This document shows, piece after piece, positions 34,682-41,759 of a stretch of DNA of 41,759 nt (the stretch's first letter is position 1; each line of letters starts with the position of its first letter). The translations under genes were made by a program, and so were the position numbers. The notes under the pieces are model-generated. The model saw only the letters and a list, made by a program, of their open reading frames with translations. It ran no database searches and had not been told where the DNA came from. Source of the DNA: Rhizobium mayense (lineage in GTDB: Bacteria; Pseudomonadota; Alphaproteobacteria; Rhizobiales; Rhizobiaceae); NCBI RefSeq assembly GCF_030272705.1, contig NZ_JARFYM010000043.1, positions 1-41,759 of the forward strand, written 5' to 3'.

Positions 34682-34925
34682 CTAGGCGACAGGTGGAGCG
34701 AGCGAAGCGGTCGATTTTCCAGACCAGGACACAATCGACATACCTGTTGCGAATACTCGCGACCCTCGCGGCGGCCTGACACTGCGATGTCGCAGTAGTC
34801 TCCGACGATGCCAGTCCGTCGCGTGGCGTAGCTTGAAGATCGGGCTTCTGGTCCGGCGGGGAAACGCGCAGGTAAAGTGCCGTGCGGTTTTTTGGGCTGG
34901 ATGTGACGGTAATTGTGTCACAGAA
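34682..34925 (-). pseudogene. Serine recombinase (resolvase) N-terminal fragment
   Basis: The minus strand carries RTALYLRVSPPDQKPDLQAT (the catalytic-serine start of resolvases: YLRVS), a frame-disturbed middle in which SGRREGR appears in another frame, and DCVLVWKIDRFARST, the conserved resolvase core. It stops directly at the palindrome. The C-terminal DNA-binding part is missing. At least two frame disruptions and truncation make it inactive. Confidence 0.7.
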
Positions 34926-35129
34926 TGTCTTGCCTCCGTGGCCACCGATGGCCTGGATGTCACGCCGAAGCTTGCTGCCGCAGTCCCTAGATCGGCAAGC
35001 ATATTCGCCGTTTCGGAGTACGAACACGATGGCGTGCCTGCGCCACTCGTGCCAAAACCTTTACCCTTCGAACTACCCTTGTGAACTTTTTACACGTACT
35101 TTCAATCCGACCCAACTTCTCAGCGAAGG

Positions 35130-35488
35130 CGTTGTCGCTTCAGAGTTTGAAGCTTCGCCAGCGATGCGGCGTAAGCCCATGATCGCGCCAGACCAACCAC
35201 GAGGCGATCGTTTCCTGCGACGCGACAAATCGCTTGCAGGATCACGCCCGGCGCCGGTTGAAACCGATCCGCATCCGCCGGAGCCAGTATTTGAACAATC
35301 TGATCGAGCAGGAGCATCGGCGCATCAAGCACCGAGTCCGGCCGATGCTCGGCTTCGAATCGACGGCCGCCGCAGCCACCATCCTTTCCGGCATCGAAAT
35401 GATTCACGTGATGCGTAGTCGACAGGCGAGGCGCCTTCAATCCGAATCCGTCCCTGGCCGAGCAGTTCGAATCCTCGCCCCTGACTGA
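35130..35488 (+). pseudogene. IS6-family transposase C-terminal fragment
   Basis: The plus strand reads IRRSQYLNNLIEQEHRRIKH, then RVRPMLGFESTAAAATILSG and IEMIHVMRSRQAR, the end of an IS6 (IS26-like) transposase with the YLNNxxEQDHRxIK block (catalytic glutamate). Upstream of about 35235 the frame is disturbed, and near 35440 a frameshift hides the usual NPSLAEQFE tail. A TTGCAACAAGCCC at about 35526-35538 matches the terminal repeat type of IS6 elements, marking the element's end next to the aminotransferase gene. Confidence 0.75.
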
Positions 35489-35565
35489 CCTCAGATCAGG
35501 GCTCTCTGCGCCCTCTACTCACCCATTGCAACAAGCCCATCTGCTGTCATCCAGAAATCAGCGGC

Positions 35566-36900
35566 TTAGCTGGTGCGTGTAGGCAAAAGGGAACGATGAA
35601 CAGCCAAAAAGTCGTCGAATGCCGCAAGAAAACGTTCCGCCTCGTTCTCACCGAAGGGGAGCGAGAGCGCGACAAGTCCCCGTGGCGCCACATAGAACCC
35701 GCGCAGAACCATCTCGACGTGCCAGAGCTCCAGCCAGCGTACGTCTCTTTCCTTAAGTTGCGCCGGTGTCTCGACTACGCCATCGACAAAATGCAGATTC
35801 ATCAGCGAGCCGCGGCCGAGAACGACGGCAGCAACCGCATGCCGCTCGAGGGCGGTGTTCGTCTCGCTTCGCAACCAGTCGCCTATGGCATTCACTCTTC
35901 GGCTTGCTTCTTCAGTCAAAACTTTTGTGAAGCCAGCCAATCCCGCCGCCATGCTTAGGACGTTATTGTTGAAGGTGCCGCCGTGCGAAAACGAATTGAC
36001 ACGCGCAGGATCAAAGCGGTCCATGATCGAGGCCTTGCCGCCGAAGGCACCGAAACTTGCGCCGCCGCCGATATACTTCCCGAGCGCAACCATATCGGGA
36101 AGGATACCGAGTTCACCGTGCAACGCTCTATAACCTAAGCGTGACGTTTGCACCTCGTCGAAGATCAAGATGACGCCGAGTTCGTCAGCCAGACCCCGGA
36201 GACGCGGAAGGAAGTTTGGCTTGGCGACAATACAGCCCCCAGCTCCCAACATTGGCTCCAAGATGACCGCAGCGAGATCATCGGCATGCTCTCGCATCAT
36301 CTTCTCTACGCCAACCTCGTCGTTATAGTCGGCCAGCAAGAAAGGAAACGGCAAATTGAGCGGTGAGCCTCCGTTTGCAAAGCACATGACCCCCCCATGA
36401 TAGCTTTCTTTAAAAGCCAGTATCTTGGTTCGGCCCGTGACTGCGCGCGCGGCTGCCAACGCCATAATGTTGGCTTCCGTGCCGGAGTTACAGAAGCGTA
36501 CGCGTTCGATCGCCGGGAAGCGGTCGACAATAGCGGCACCCAAGTGTGCCTCGTAACGGTTTGGCCCGCCGAGCATGACGCCTTCCCTGATGGCGTCAAT
36601 CATGGCCTCCGCTATGGTTGGGTCGGAATGTCCGTACAGGCCCGCGGTGTATTCCGACAAGAGATCCACATATTGATGGCCATCAAAGTCTGTTACGTAG
36701 CAGCCATTCCCGGACACCAAAGTAAGTGGAAAAGGATTGTACCAGAGTATGGTACGGGTGTTGCCGCCTGGAAGCGACTGCTTGGCGTCTATATGGCGGG
36801 CCAAGCTTTTAGGATTGCGGTCCACAAATCGCTGCCGTGCGTCGTTGAGTACGGAGTCGAGATCTGCATTTTGTTTGATTGAACCCGTAGTGGCTGCCAT
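35566..36900 (-). CDS. Class III aminotransferase (second, GSA-aminomutase-like)
   Basis: A 444-aa PLP enzyme with CNSGTEAN (137-144), ESYHGGV, ILEPMLGAGGCI, IFDEVQTSRLG with D248, and the Schiff-base lysine K275 in VALGKYIGGG. ATG 36900 has AAGAGGAG upstream. It differs substantially from the aminotransferase at 14091 (different motifs around the lysine and the substrate-gating segment), so they are not recent duplicates. From memory it corresponds to a y4uB-type protein in rhizobial symbiotic plasmids. Its likely role is removal or transfer of an amino group from the island's substrate to give a semialdehyde for the GabD-like enzyme. It is intact and monocistronic, transcribed towards IS6 debris. 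Confidence 0.88.
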   Translation of the reverse strand: MAATTGSIKQNADLDSVLNDARQRFVDRNPKSLARHIDAKQSLPGGNTRTILWYNPFPLTLVSGNGCYVTDFDGHQYVDLLSEYTAGLYGHSDPTIAEAMIDAIREGVMLGGPNRYEAHLGAAIVDRFPAIERVRFCNSGTEANIMALAAARAVTGRTKILAFKESYHGGVMCFANGGSPLNLPFPFLLADYNDEVGVEKMMREHADDLAAVILEPMLGAGGCIVAKPNFLPRLRGLADELGVILIFDEVQTSRLGYRALHGELGILPDMVALGKYIGGGASFGAFGGKASIMDRFDPARVNSFSHGGTFNNNVLSMAAGLAGFTKVLTEEASRRVNAIGDWLRSETNTALERHAVAAVVLGRGSLMNLHFVDGVVETPAQLKERDVRWLELWHVEMVLRGFYVAPRGLVALSLPFGENEAERFLAAFDDFLAVHRSLLPTRTS

Positions 36901-37028
36901 CTGTTGAAAACTCCTCTTAAGAAGATGTTGCAGTTAAGACTTACGCGTCGTAGGCCTTGTCGGCGCGCCGAGCGTGATCGCCTGTGGCCGCCCCGCTCGC
37001 GGTTCGATCTATGCTGTGCCGCAACCGC

Positions 37029-37636
37029 TCAGTGACGGCGAGCAGGTTTCGAAAAGGTCGCGGGGCTCGAGCAGCGGTGGTTCGCGAATATTTGGCTGGC
37101 CTGGATTAGCTGTCGTTCAAGCCCCAGGTGCTTTTTCGATTTGGCCCTCAAGCGCTTTGCTGGAATACCACAGAATACGCACCAGCTATCCAGACGCTTT
37201 GTTACTAGAGACAACGCCCCGACCGATGATCTTTCTCCGATATTGCATCCGAGAAGAACGATCGCCCCTGATCCAATGATGACGTGCCTTCTTATATAGA
37301 CGGCAGCGAATTTGACCCTAAGGCATTCTTCTGGAATAGTTATATTCGTTAGATATCCCCTGTGTAATCGTCCGTGCCGGAAAATATGTGAGCGCCTGGG
37401 GCAAGCCCGGAAAAATCATTGCGCGTAATCATTCCTTCTCCGTCCAGATAGCACCCAGATGCGATATGAACATAATCGCCAATGGTGACTGATCCTCTCA
37501 AACCATTAAGGATAACATTTCTGTCTATTATGACGTTATTACCGACATATATGTTTTCCAATCCGTTAATCTTACATGTGATCGGCGATCTTAACGTTCT
37601 TTGCAGCAGATCGAATGTCACTATTAGCCAATTCAT
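37029..37636 (-). pseudogene. Left-handed beta-helix acyltransferase, frameshifted
   Basis: A hexapeptide-repeat (WbbJ/NodL-like) O-acetyltransferase of about 200 aa. The first frame (37636-37349) has NGLENIYVGNNVIIDRNVIL and VTIGDYVHIASGCYLDGEG. A frameshift near 37353 follows DDYTG, and the next frame continues LTNITIPEECLRVKFAAVYI, HVIIGSGAIVLLGCNIGE and WCVFCGIPAKRLRAKSKKHL, the usual end. Its 5' half and upstream flank (about 37550-37740) are far more AT-rich than the surroundings, suggesting import from a polysaccharide locus. Repairing one base would restore a whole protein, so a sequencing error or recent mutation is possible. Confidence 0.65.
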
Positions 37637-37793
37637 TTTCTGCTATATTTGATATTTCTAGCGACGCGCAGATTTTATATCTATTATGTTGCCTATTATT
37701 TATGCCATTTTTTTCTTTCCACTCTCGATATACTAACATGGCGCAGCCACTTCCTTCGCCGCGATTCTTGATTTATACAATTGCCGTCCATGT

Positions 37794-37985
37794 CCTCGAC
37801 AACGCCCTCTCCAGCGATGCAATAGCAGGCTTCGAGGTGATTGCGGTATTGGATAAGTGACACCGTATTGGCCCGCACAATCGTGTGACAGACGGTAAAG
37901 CCCACGCCTTTTCCGTCAGCAGACGGTGATTGGTGCCACTGCTCCGGTCGGTGACTTCTACATCCTGCAGGCTGCGCACGAACAT
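37794..37985 (-). pseudogene. ectC: Ectoine synthase (EctC)-like cupin, fragment
   Basis: MFVRSLQDVEVTDR (from ATG 37985), then in a shifted frame VGFTVCHTIVRANTVSLIQY and NHLEACYCIAGEGVVEDMDG. This matches the EctC pattern: MIVR start, VGFSFHxTxxxAG, NHxEAxYCIxGEGxVE. The iron-ligand glutamate (in NHLEA) is there, but the later Tyr and His ligands and the whole C-terminal half are missing. The sequence diverges at about 37795 into the AT-rich acyltransferase segment. No ectA or ectB is nearby, so it was an orphan ectC. EctC closes the ring of ectoine, and in vitro can also cyclise glutamine. Confidence 0.75.
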
Positions 37986-38308
37986 AATTGTTCTCCGTAT
38001 CTAACATTTGAGGATAGTGGAATGCGAGTTCCGAACAGATCTGGCATATCGATCAGGCTGGCAGCTCCTACTTATAGAGGGACACTCAAAAGTCGTGCCA
38101 ATCTCACCTAGGGCCTAAGAACAAAAATTCTGCGCGCTGAAACAATGATTTGCACTGTTGTACCTCAGAGGTAGGGCAACAATGCCTGTGTCGAGGACTC
38201 GACAAACTGAACCGGGCCGGGTTGACCTGATGTGGTGGACGGCCTCGCTCCCGGCATCGCAATGTGCCAAAGTGTAGCTGTCGAAAGTCACATGAAGGAG
38301 AGCCGTCC

Positions 38309-38561
38309 ATGGAGAAGATTACCACGATTGGTCTGGATATCGCCAAGCACGTATTTCAGATTCACGGGAGGAGCTGGTGCTATCGTTGCCCGTCGCAAGC
38401 TTCGCCGCGATGAGGTCGCTGGATTCTTCAAGGCATTGCCGCCATGCTTAGTCGGCATCGAGGCTTGCGCGACGGGACACCACTGGGCTCGGATTCTTAG
38501 GTCACTGGGTCACGAGGTTCGGCTGATGCCTGCGTCTTACGTCAAGCCATACGGCAAGTAA
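38309..38561 (+). pseudogene. IS110-family transposase N-terminal fragment (second IS110)
   Basis: MEKITTIGLDIAKHVFQIHG from ATG 38309 (GGAG upstream), then a frameshift near 38370. In the next frame follow VARRKLRRDEVAGFFKALPP, CLVGIEACATGHHWARILRS and LMPASYVKPYGK to a stop at 38561. This is the RuvC-like N-terminal third of an IS110 transposase of a type different from the copy at 17426. The C-terminal catalytic-serine domain is missing. The non-coding sequence just before it (about 38130-38308) would have held its bridge-RNA region. Confidence 0.8.
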
Positions 38562-38602
38562 TGGCCACCTCTCCATTACTTTACTAATCGTCAGGTGCTC
38601 AA

Positions 38603-38667
38603 AATGCGAAGGAACTCACGCGGACCGCGCCGGTTGCCGGCCTTTGCACGCAAAATTCCTTCGCATT
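38603..38667. repeat. Palindromic site: 12-bp arms, 41-bp spacer (second copy of the architecture)
   Basis: AATGCGAAGGAA (38603-38614) and its reverse complement TTCCTTCGCATT (38656-38667) enclose exactly 41 bp, as at 150-214. It ends about 4 nt before the stop codon of a tyrosine-recombinase fragment. Position and geometry suggest a binding or terminal site for that recombinase. Confidence 0.6.
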
Positions 38668-38671
38668 ATTT

Positions 38672-38960
38672 CAGAGCGTGTCGAGCCAGGCGAGCAGGCT
38701 CGTATCACGTTTCCACGATGATAAATGCCCCGTCGACACCGGTGCGGCGATCTGTTCCAGCGCCTTTCGCTTTGTTTCCAGATTGGCTTTCGCGTAGTGA
38801 TTGGTGGTGTCGAGGCTCACATGCCCAAGCCAACTGCGGATGACCGTGATGTCTACGCCCGCCGATACAAGATGGACGGCGGTGGCGTGACGGAAGCTGT
38901 GCGGCGTTACGTGCTTCGTTTGCAGCGACGGCGTGGTTTCAGCCGCGGCCCCATCCGGGG
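38672..38960 (-). pseudogene. Tyrosine recombinase (integrase) C-terminal fragment
   Basis: The minus strand ends at TGA (38674-38672) and, reading upstream, carries TTPSLQTKHVTPHSFRHATA, SWLGHVSLDTTNHYAKANLE and the tail VSTGHLSSWKRDTSLLAWLD. The catalytic HxxR (HSFR), His/Trp of SWLGH and nucleophile Tyr (NHYAKA) are all present, but everything N-terminal is missing beyond about 38960, where the frame closes. It belongs to the XerC/D-like recombinases that in rhizobia often form groups of three. The adjoining 12-41-12 palindrome supports a mobile-element origin. Confidence 0.8.
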
Positions 38961-39124
38961 CGCGTCATCATCAATGATAGCCAGGCCAAGCCTGGGAACC
39001 ATCGCTTCCTGTGCCGCCACAAATCGGTGGCGCCGGCTAAAGCCAATCCGAATCTGTTTGCAGCCAATAGCTCAGAGTAGACCATCGGCGTCATCGAGTG
39101 CGACGCTCCAGTTCAGCCGTTTCA

Positions 39125-39289
39125 ACTTGATTTTGGCAGCCCTGAGCCGCCCTTGTCGTAGGCTCGCCAGCCAGGCAAAGGCCCGTTGAAATCCAGATTC
39201 CAGGCCGTGCTACTGCCGACCGTGTGGAACCCGTTCCCAGTCGCCGCCAAAACCCGACTGCAAAGATCGTCACTCAGTGCTCGCGCCAT
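39125..39289 (-). pseudogene. IS630-family transposase N-terminal relic
   Basis: From ATG 39289 the minus strand reads MARALSDDLCSRVLAATGNG, typical of the start of an IS630 orfA, followed by frame-disturbed sequence (the expected helix-turn-helix is not clean). It is short, broken and flanked by the integrase fragment. It differs from the relic at 8126 and from the edge copies. Confidence 0.5.
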
Positions 39290-39299
39290 CACACCTCCT

Positions 39300-39526
39300 G
39301 GTTCGAAGGAGGGGATCACGAAGAGCTATAACTGACGTCCAATTTCCGATTCCGAGTTCAACGGACGCGGCACCAAACCTCGAAACAAAATTTACAGAAT
39401 CTTTGCGAGCGCAAACCGCCGACGCTGGTAGGTTCACTGCGAAGGCTGACGTGGACAGGACTGAAAAAGCTGATGTGGATTACCCTCGGGTGACCGCACC
39501 GCACTACAACGTCGGAGATGAAAGTC
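39300..39526. other. Upstream region of the ATP-grasp gene
   Basis: No supported gene. GGAG at 39514-39517 stands 9 nt before ATG 39527. I see no strong promoter or operator of the type shared by the catabolic genes. Confidence 0.4.
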
Positions 39527-40756
39527 ATGGCAACAAGAGCGCTTATCCTGATTGAAGGTGATCCAACGGGTACTGGCCTGCTATTCGCTCTAGCGGGCCA
39601 GCGGCTTGGCCTCAATCCAATTACTCTGTGCGCTGACCCAGCTCAGTACGAATATCTTGCTGCGGAAGGACTTGAGGCAATCCGCGTCGATACAGACGAC
39701 CTCGATGCGCTGATCAGCGAATGTTCCCATCTGCGCGCGACCTATGACATTGCTGGAATTACGTGCCCTAGGGAAGCATTCTATGCGACAGCTAGCAAGC
39801 TCGCCCGACATTTCGATCTGCCTGGACCCAATCCCGTATCGATTGAGCGATGCTGCGACAAGTTTACTCAACGTCAACTCCTCGGTGAGGCCGGTGTTCC
39901 AATACCCACCTATCGCCTGGCAGCGAATGCGGTGGAAATAGAAAGCGCCGCCGCCGAGGTCGGCCTGCCGGCGATTCTTAAGCCAACCGTAGGCAGCGGC
40001 AGCAGTGGTGTCCGATTGTGCCGCACCGTCGATGAACTAGCCGAACATACGACCTATCTGTTGAGCGGGAGGCAAAATTGGTCGTCATCTCCGCGGATAC
40101 TGGTCGAAGAATTCGTCCAAGGACCACATTATAATGCTGAGATAATGGGAAATGAGGTTATTGGGATTAGCGTCGCTGACTACGGTCCCCCACCTCATTT
40201 CGTCTTTCGTGAGTTGACCTTTCCTGCCCCGTTGTCTGATGACGAGCATCAGCGTATAGTTGATGTTTCGCTGAGCTGTTTGCGAGCTCTTGACCTCGGC
40301 TGGGGGCCAACGAACATTGAACTCCGGTGGACGAAGCTTGGCCCAGTCGTTATTGAAGTCAACCCGCGTCTAGCTGGCGTACCGGATCCTCAATTGGTTC
40401 AACTGGCTTGCGGTGTCGACCTTATCACCGAGCACATCAAGCTTGTCATTGGCAAAGAATGGAATCTGCGCAAAAGGCATTCGAACACTGCGGTCGCACA
40501 TTCCCTCATTCCTGATCGCGATGGTACGCTCGATTGGATTGACGGCAACAGTCGCGCGGCTGCTATACCGGGTATCGCAGAGATCAAATTGTATGTTGAA
40601 CCCAAGACGCCAATCGTCAGGAAGGGGGATTACCGAGACCGCATCGGATATGTCATCGCCGTCTCACCCAGCCTTGCTCAGACCAAGGCGATACTAAAGC
40701 GTGCCGTCGATTCAATCGGTTGGTCTATCACACCATTTTCGACACTTCGTGAGTAG
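39527..40756 (+). CDS. ATP-grasp carboxylate-amine ligase
   Basis: A 409-aa single-polypeptide ATP-grasp enzyme. After a Rossmann-like N-terminal domain (RALILIEGDPTGTGLLFALA) come the ATP-binding lysine in PAILKPTVGSGSSGV (K152), the adenine-contact segment ILVEEFVQGPHYN (about 191-203), and the magnesium-binding IEVNPRLAG (276-284). The family joins a carboxylate to an amine via an acyl phosphate; relatives include L-amino-acid ligases that form dipeptides. ATG 39527 is preferred to 39518 because GGAG lies 9 nt upstream. It stands alone between mobile-element debris and an IS427-type element, with no partner gene, so the product cannot be inferred. It may be a survivor of a lost cluster. 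Confidence 0.85.
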   Translation: MATRALILIEGDPTGTGLLFALAGQRLGLNPITLCADPAQYEYLAAEGLEAIRVDTDDLDALISECSHLRATYDIAGITCPREAFYATASKLARHFDLPGPNPVSIERCCDKFTQRQLLGEAGVPIPTYRLAANAVEIESAAAEVGLPAILKPTVGSGSSGVRLCRTVDELAEHTTYLLSGRQNWSSSPRILVEEFVQGPHYNAEIMGNEVIGISVADYGPPPHFVFRELTFPAPLSDDEHQRIVDVSLSCLRALDLGWGPTNIELRWTKLGPVVIEVNPRLAGVPDPQLVQLACGVDLITEHIKLVIGKEWNLRKRHSNTAVAHSLIPDRDGTLDWIDGNSRAAAIPGIAEIKLYVEPKTPIVRKGDYRDRIGYVIAVSPSLAQTKAILKRAVDSIGWSITPFSTLRE

Positions 40757-40838
40757 GAAGTATCTGCGGCCCCTTACCTGCCAGCAACCTTCACGTTCGC
40801 GCGAGGGAGCCCAATATCGGTTTAGGGTTTGTTGAGAT

Positions 40839-41204
40839 TCAACGCGAATTTATGACGGCAGCGCAAGCGTAGATCATTGCCGAGAAGTTTCGGTCGGTTT
40901 TGTCGGAGCGCATGGCGATTGCCTTGAACTCTTTGAGCTTGCAGAAGAAGTTCTCGATCAGGTGCCGCCACTTATAGACTTCCTTGTCGATCTCGATCGG
41001 ATGCTTGCGCTTGGACCGCTGCGAGATGACGATCTGCGCCCCGCGCTCGTTCATCTCCTTGATGATCCAGTTGGCATCGAACGCCTTGTCGGCAAGGATC
41101 GCCTCGAAATCGATCCCTTCGATCAGGGGAGCCACGCCGATCGTATCGTAGCGCTGGCCGGGCAGGAGATGAAACCGGACGAGGTTTCCAAGGGCGTCAG
41201 TCAA
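40839..41204 (-). CDS. IS427-type transposase, OrfB part
   Basis: A 121-aa C-terminal half of an IS5-family DDE transposase: TDALGNLVRFHLLPGQRYDT, IDFEAILADKAFDAN (second catalytic aspartate), and WRHLIENFFCKLKEFKAIA (catalytic glutamate and YREK-like region). It overlaps orfA by four bases in another frame. In this group the full enzyme is made by programmed frameshifting. The A-rich GGAAAATCG at about 41240-41248 is the probable shift region. Confidence 0.88.
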   Translation of the reverse strand: MTDALGNLVRFHLLPGQRYDTIGVAPLIEGIDFEAILADKAFDANWIIKEMNERGAQIVISQRSKRKHPIEIDKEVYKWRHLIENFFCKLKEFKAIAMRSDKTDRNFSAMIYACAAVINSR

Positions 41205-41605
41205 GGCAAGGATTTTGGTTGTCCATCCGCCTTTCGATTTTCCGATCGCCTGATTTTGAGTCCCCCTTTTACGCCGTGTCCATGACGATGGACCGGAACG
41301 ATGGTTGCATCGATCATGGCATATTCCATGTCCGGATCATCCGAAACAGCTTCGAATATCCGTTCGAACACGCCTTTTCTCGACCAGTCGTCGAAGCGTT
41401 TGAAAACCGTATTCCAGTTGCCGAATGCGTCCGGCAGATCCCGCCAAGGGCTGTTGGTGCGCGCTTTCCACAGAACCGCTTCAACAAAGAGCCGATTGTC
41501 GCCTCCGTTGCGGGCGGGGTCGGTATCCTTGCCATGGCAATGGGGAGCCATCTTTTCCCACTGGGCGTCCGTCAAGACAGTCCGAATCATCCTCAAACTC
41601 CTCAA
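41201..41605 (-). CDS. IS427-type transposase, OrfA part
   Basis: A 134-aa N-terminal half with the DUF4096-like start LTDAQWEKMAPHCHGKD, then VLWKARTNSPWRDLPDAFGN, NTVFKRFDDWSRKGVFERIF and MEYAMIDATIVPVHRHGHGV with the first catalytic aspartate. It ends, after the probable frameshift region, in an unconserved tail (ADGQPKSLP). A normal partner of OrfB. Confidence 0.88.
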   Translation of the reverse strand: MRSLRMIRTVLTDAQWEKMAPHCHGKDTDPARNGGDNRLFVEAVLWKARTNSPWRDLPDAFGNWNTVFKRFDDWSRKGVFERIFEAVSDDPDMEYAMIDATIVPVHRHGHGVKGGLKIRRSENRKADGQPKSLP

Positions 41606-41663
41606 AAGGAGCTTGAATCATGATATCTCTATCCGTGAAACCCTGAATCTCGACAAATACCTA

Positions 41664-41759
41664 GAGCGTGTCGCAGCTTACGTGATTCAGGATTCCGTTG
41701 AAGCTTGCTTTGTGATTCACTTGTGCATGGAAGGAGATCGACCATGGGCAAGCCGCATC
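41664..41759 (+). mobile_element. Left end of a second IS630-family element and transposase start (cut by window edge)
   Basis: TA (41662-41663) is followed by GAGCGTGTCGCA, the inverse of the terminal repeat at 85-96. The gene starts at ATG 41744 (MGKPH, AAGGAG at 41731-41736), the usual start of IS630 proteins of the type whose tail is at 3-83. The two copies lie in direct orientation on either side of the whole window. Confidence 0.7.

Larger units (their letters stand above)
40825..41661 (-). mobile_element. IS5-family element, IS427 group, with TA duplication
   Basis: An 837-bp element. The ends are related inverted repeats: GGGTTTGTTGAGATTCAACG from 40825 and, on the other strand from 41661, GGTATTTGTCGAGATTCAGG. 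TA directly precedes (40823-40824) and follows (41662-41663), the target duplication of the IS427 group. It contains overlapping orfA and orfB on the minus strand. It is inserted in the TA that also flanks the IS630 copy on its right. No lesion is evident, so it may be active. Confidence 0.8.

Noticed and set aside
1..41759. CRISPR arrays, tRNA or rRNA genes, plasmid replication (repABC) or conjugation genes
   Set aside because: None seen; no regularly spaced repeats and no recognisable RNA gene or Rep/Tra protein.

Overview
The window looks like part of a symbiotic or catabolic plasmid (or an integrated island) of a member of the Rhizobiales. The evidence is high-GC alphaproteobacterial codon use, proteins of rhizobial type (UPF0262, rhizobial glutamate dehydrogenase, Sco/Pha ketone-body genes), and a very high density of insertion sequences and decayed genes. 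IS630, ISAs1, IS66, IS110 (two copies), IS5/IS427, IS6, a serine recombinase and a tyrosine recombinase are all represented, mostly as fragments. From memory, and not checked here, the ABC transporter/M24/ornithine-cyclodeaminase-like/threonine-dehydratase-like/M20 gene set resembles the y4t-y4u region of the symbiotic plasmid pNGR234a of Sinorhizobium fredii NGR234.

Layout. 1-1562: IS630 end, a 12-41-12 palindromic site, a broken ISAs1 transposase and a broken 3' piece of a succinate-semialdehyde dehydrogenase gene. 1655-6490 (minus strand): a decaying ketone-body/C4 operon (scoA, scoB and an acetyl-CoA acetyltransferase gene, each frameshifted, then a UPF0262 gene), followed by an intact glutamate dehydrogenase and, upstream, a second degenerate thiolase/UPF0262 remnant. 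6490-7755: a PLP-dependent decarboxylase with its own promoter. 8051-11455: an IS66-family element with a UPF0149 passenger gene, inserted beside an IS630 remnant. 11582-17054: a GntR/FCD regulator and a gene set on the other strand encoding an M81 (MlrC-like) hydrolase, a class III aminotransferase and an amidase. 17426-18448: IS110. 18687-24562 (minus): an operon for an agmatinase-family ureohydrolase, an M20 amidohydrolase, EutB-like and EutC-like proteins, and a DoeA/EutD-like M24 hydrolase. 26390-34118 (plus): a five-gene peptide-type ABC transporter, RidA and a GabD-like dehydrogenase. 35566-36900: a second class III aminotransferase. 37029-39300: relics, including an acyltransferase and, unexpectedly, an ectoine-synthase-like (EctC) fragment. 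39527-40756: an orphan ATP-grasp ligase. 40825-41759: an intact-looking IS427-type element inserted in the TA next to a second IS630 copy.

How the genes fit together. The regions from 6490 to 36900 read as one catabolic island for an imported, probably cyclic or acylated amino-acid derivative. Import is by a Dpp-type transporter. Ring opening or deacylation is by DoeA-like, M20, amidase and MlrC hydrolases. A ureohydrolase implies a guanidino (or similar) substrate. The EutB/EutC pair with RidA would handle dehydratase chemistry and its enamine products. Class III aminotransferases and a semialdehyde dehydrogenase would feed carbon to succinate or aspartate, and glutamate dehydrogenase could handle the nitrogen. 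The strongest evidence that distant parts are one system is a composite promoter module: an identical 11-mer operator exactly 11 nt upstream of an identical 10-mer containing the -35 box. It lies in front of both the mlrC-type set (12356-12387) and the ureohydrolase operon (24640-24671), with weaker copies at the transporter (about 25974) and the decarboxylase (about 7794). The GntR protein encoded beside the first site is the natural candidate repressor. The true substrate cannot be read from the sequence. An ectoine/hydroxyectoine-like compound is the best-supported guess.
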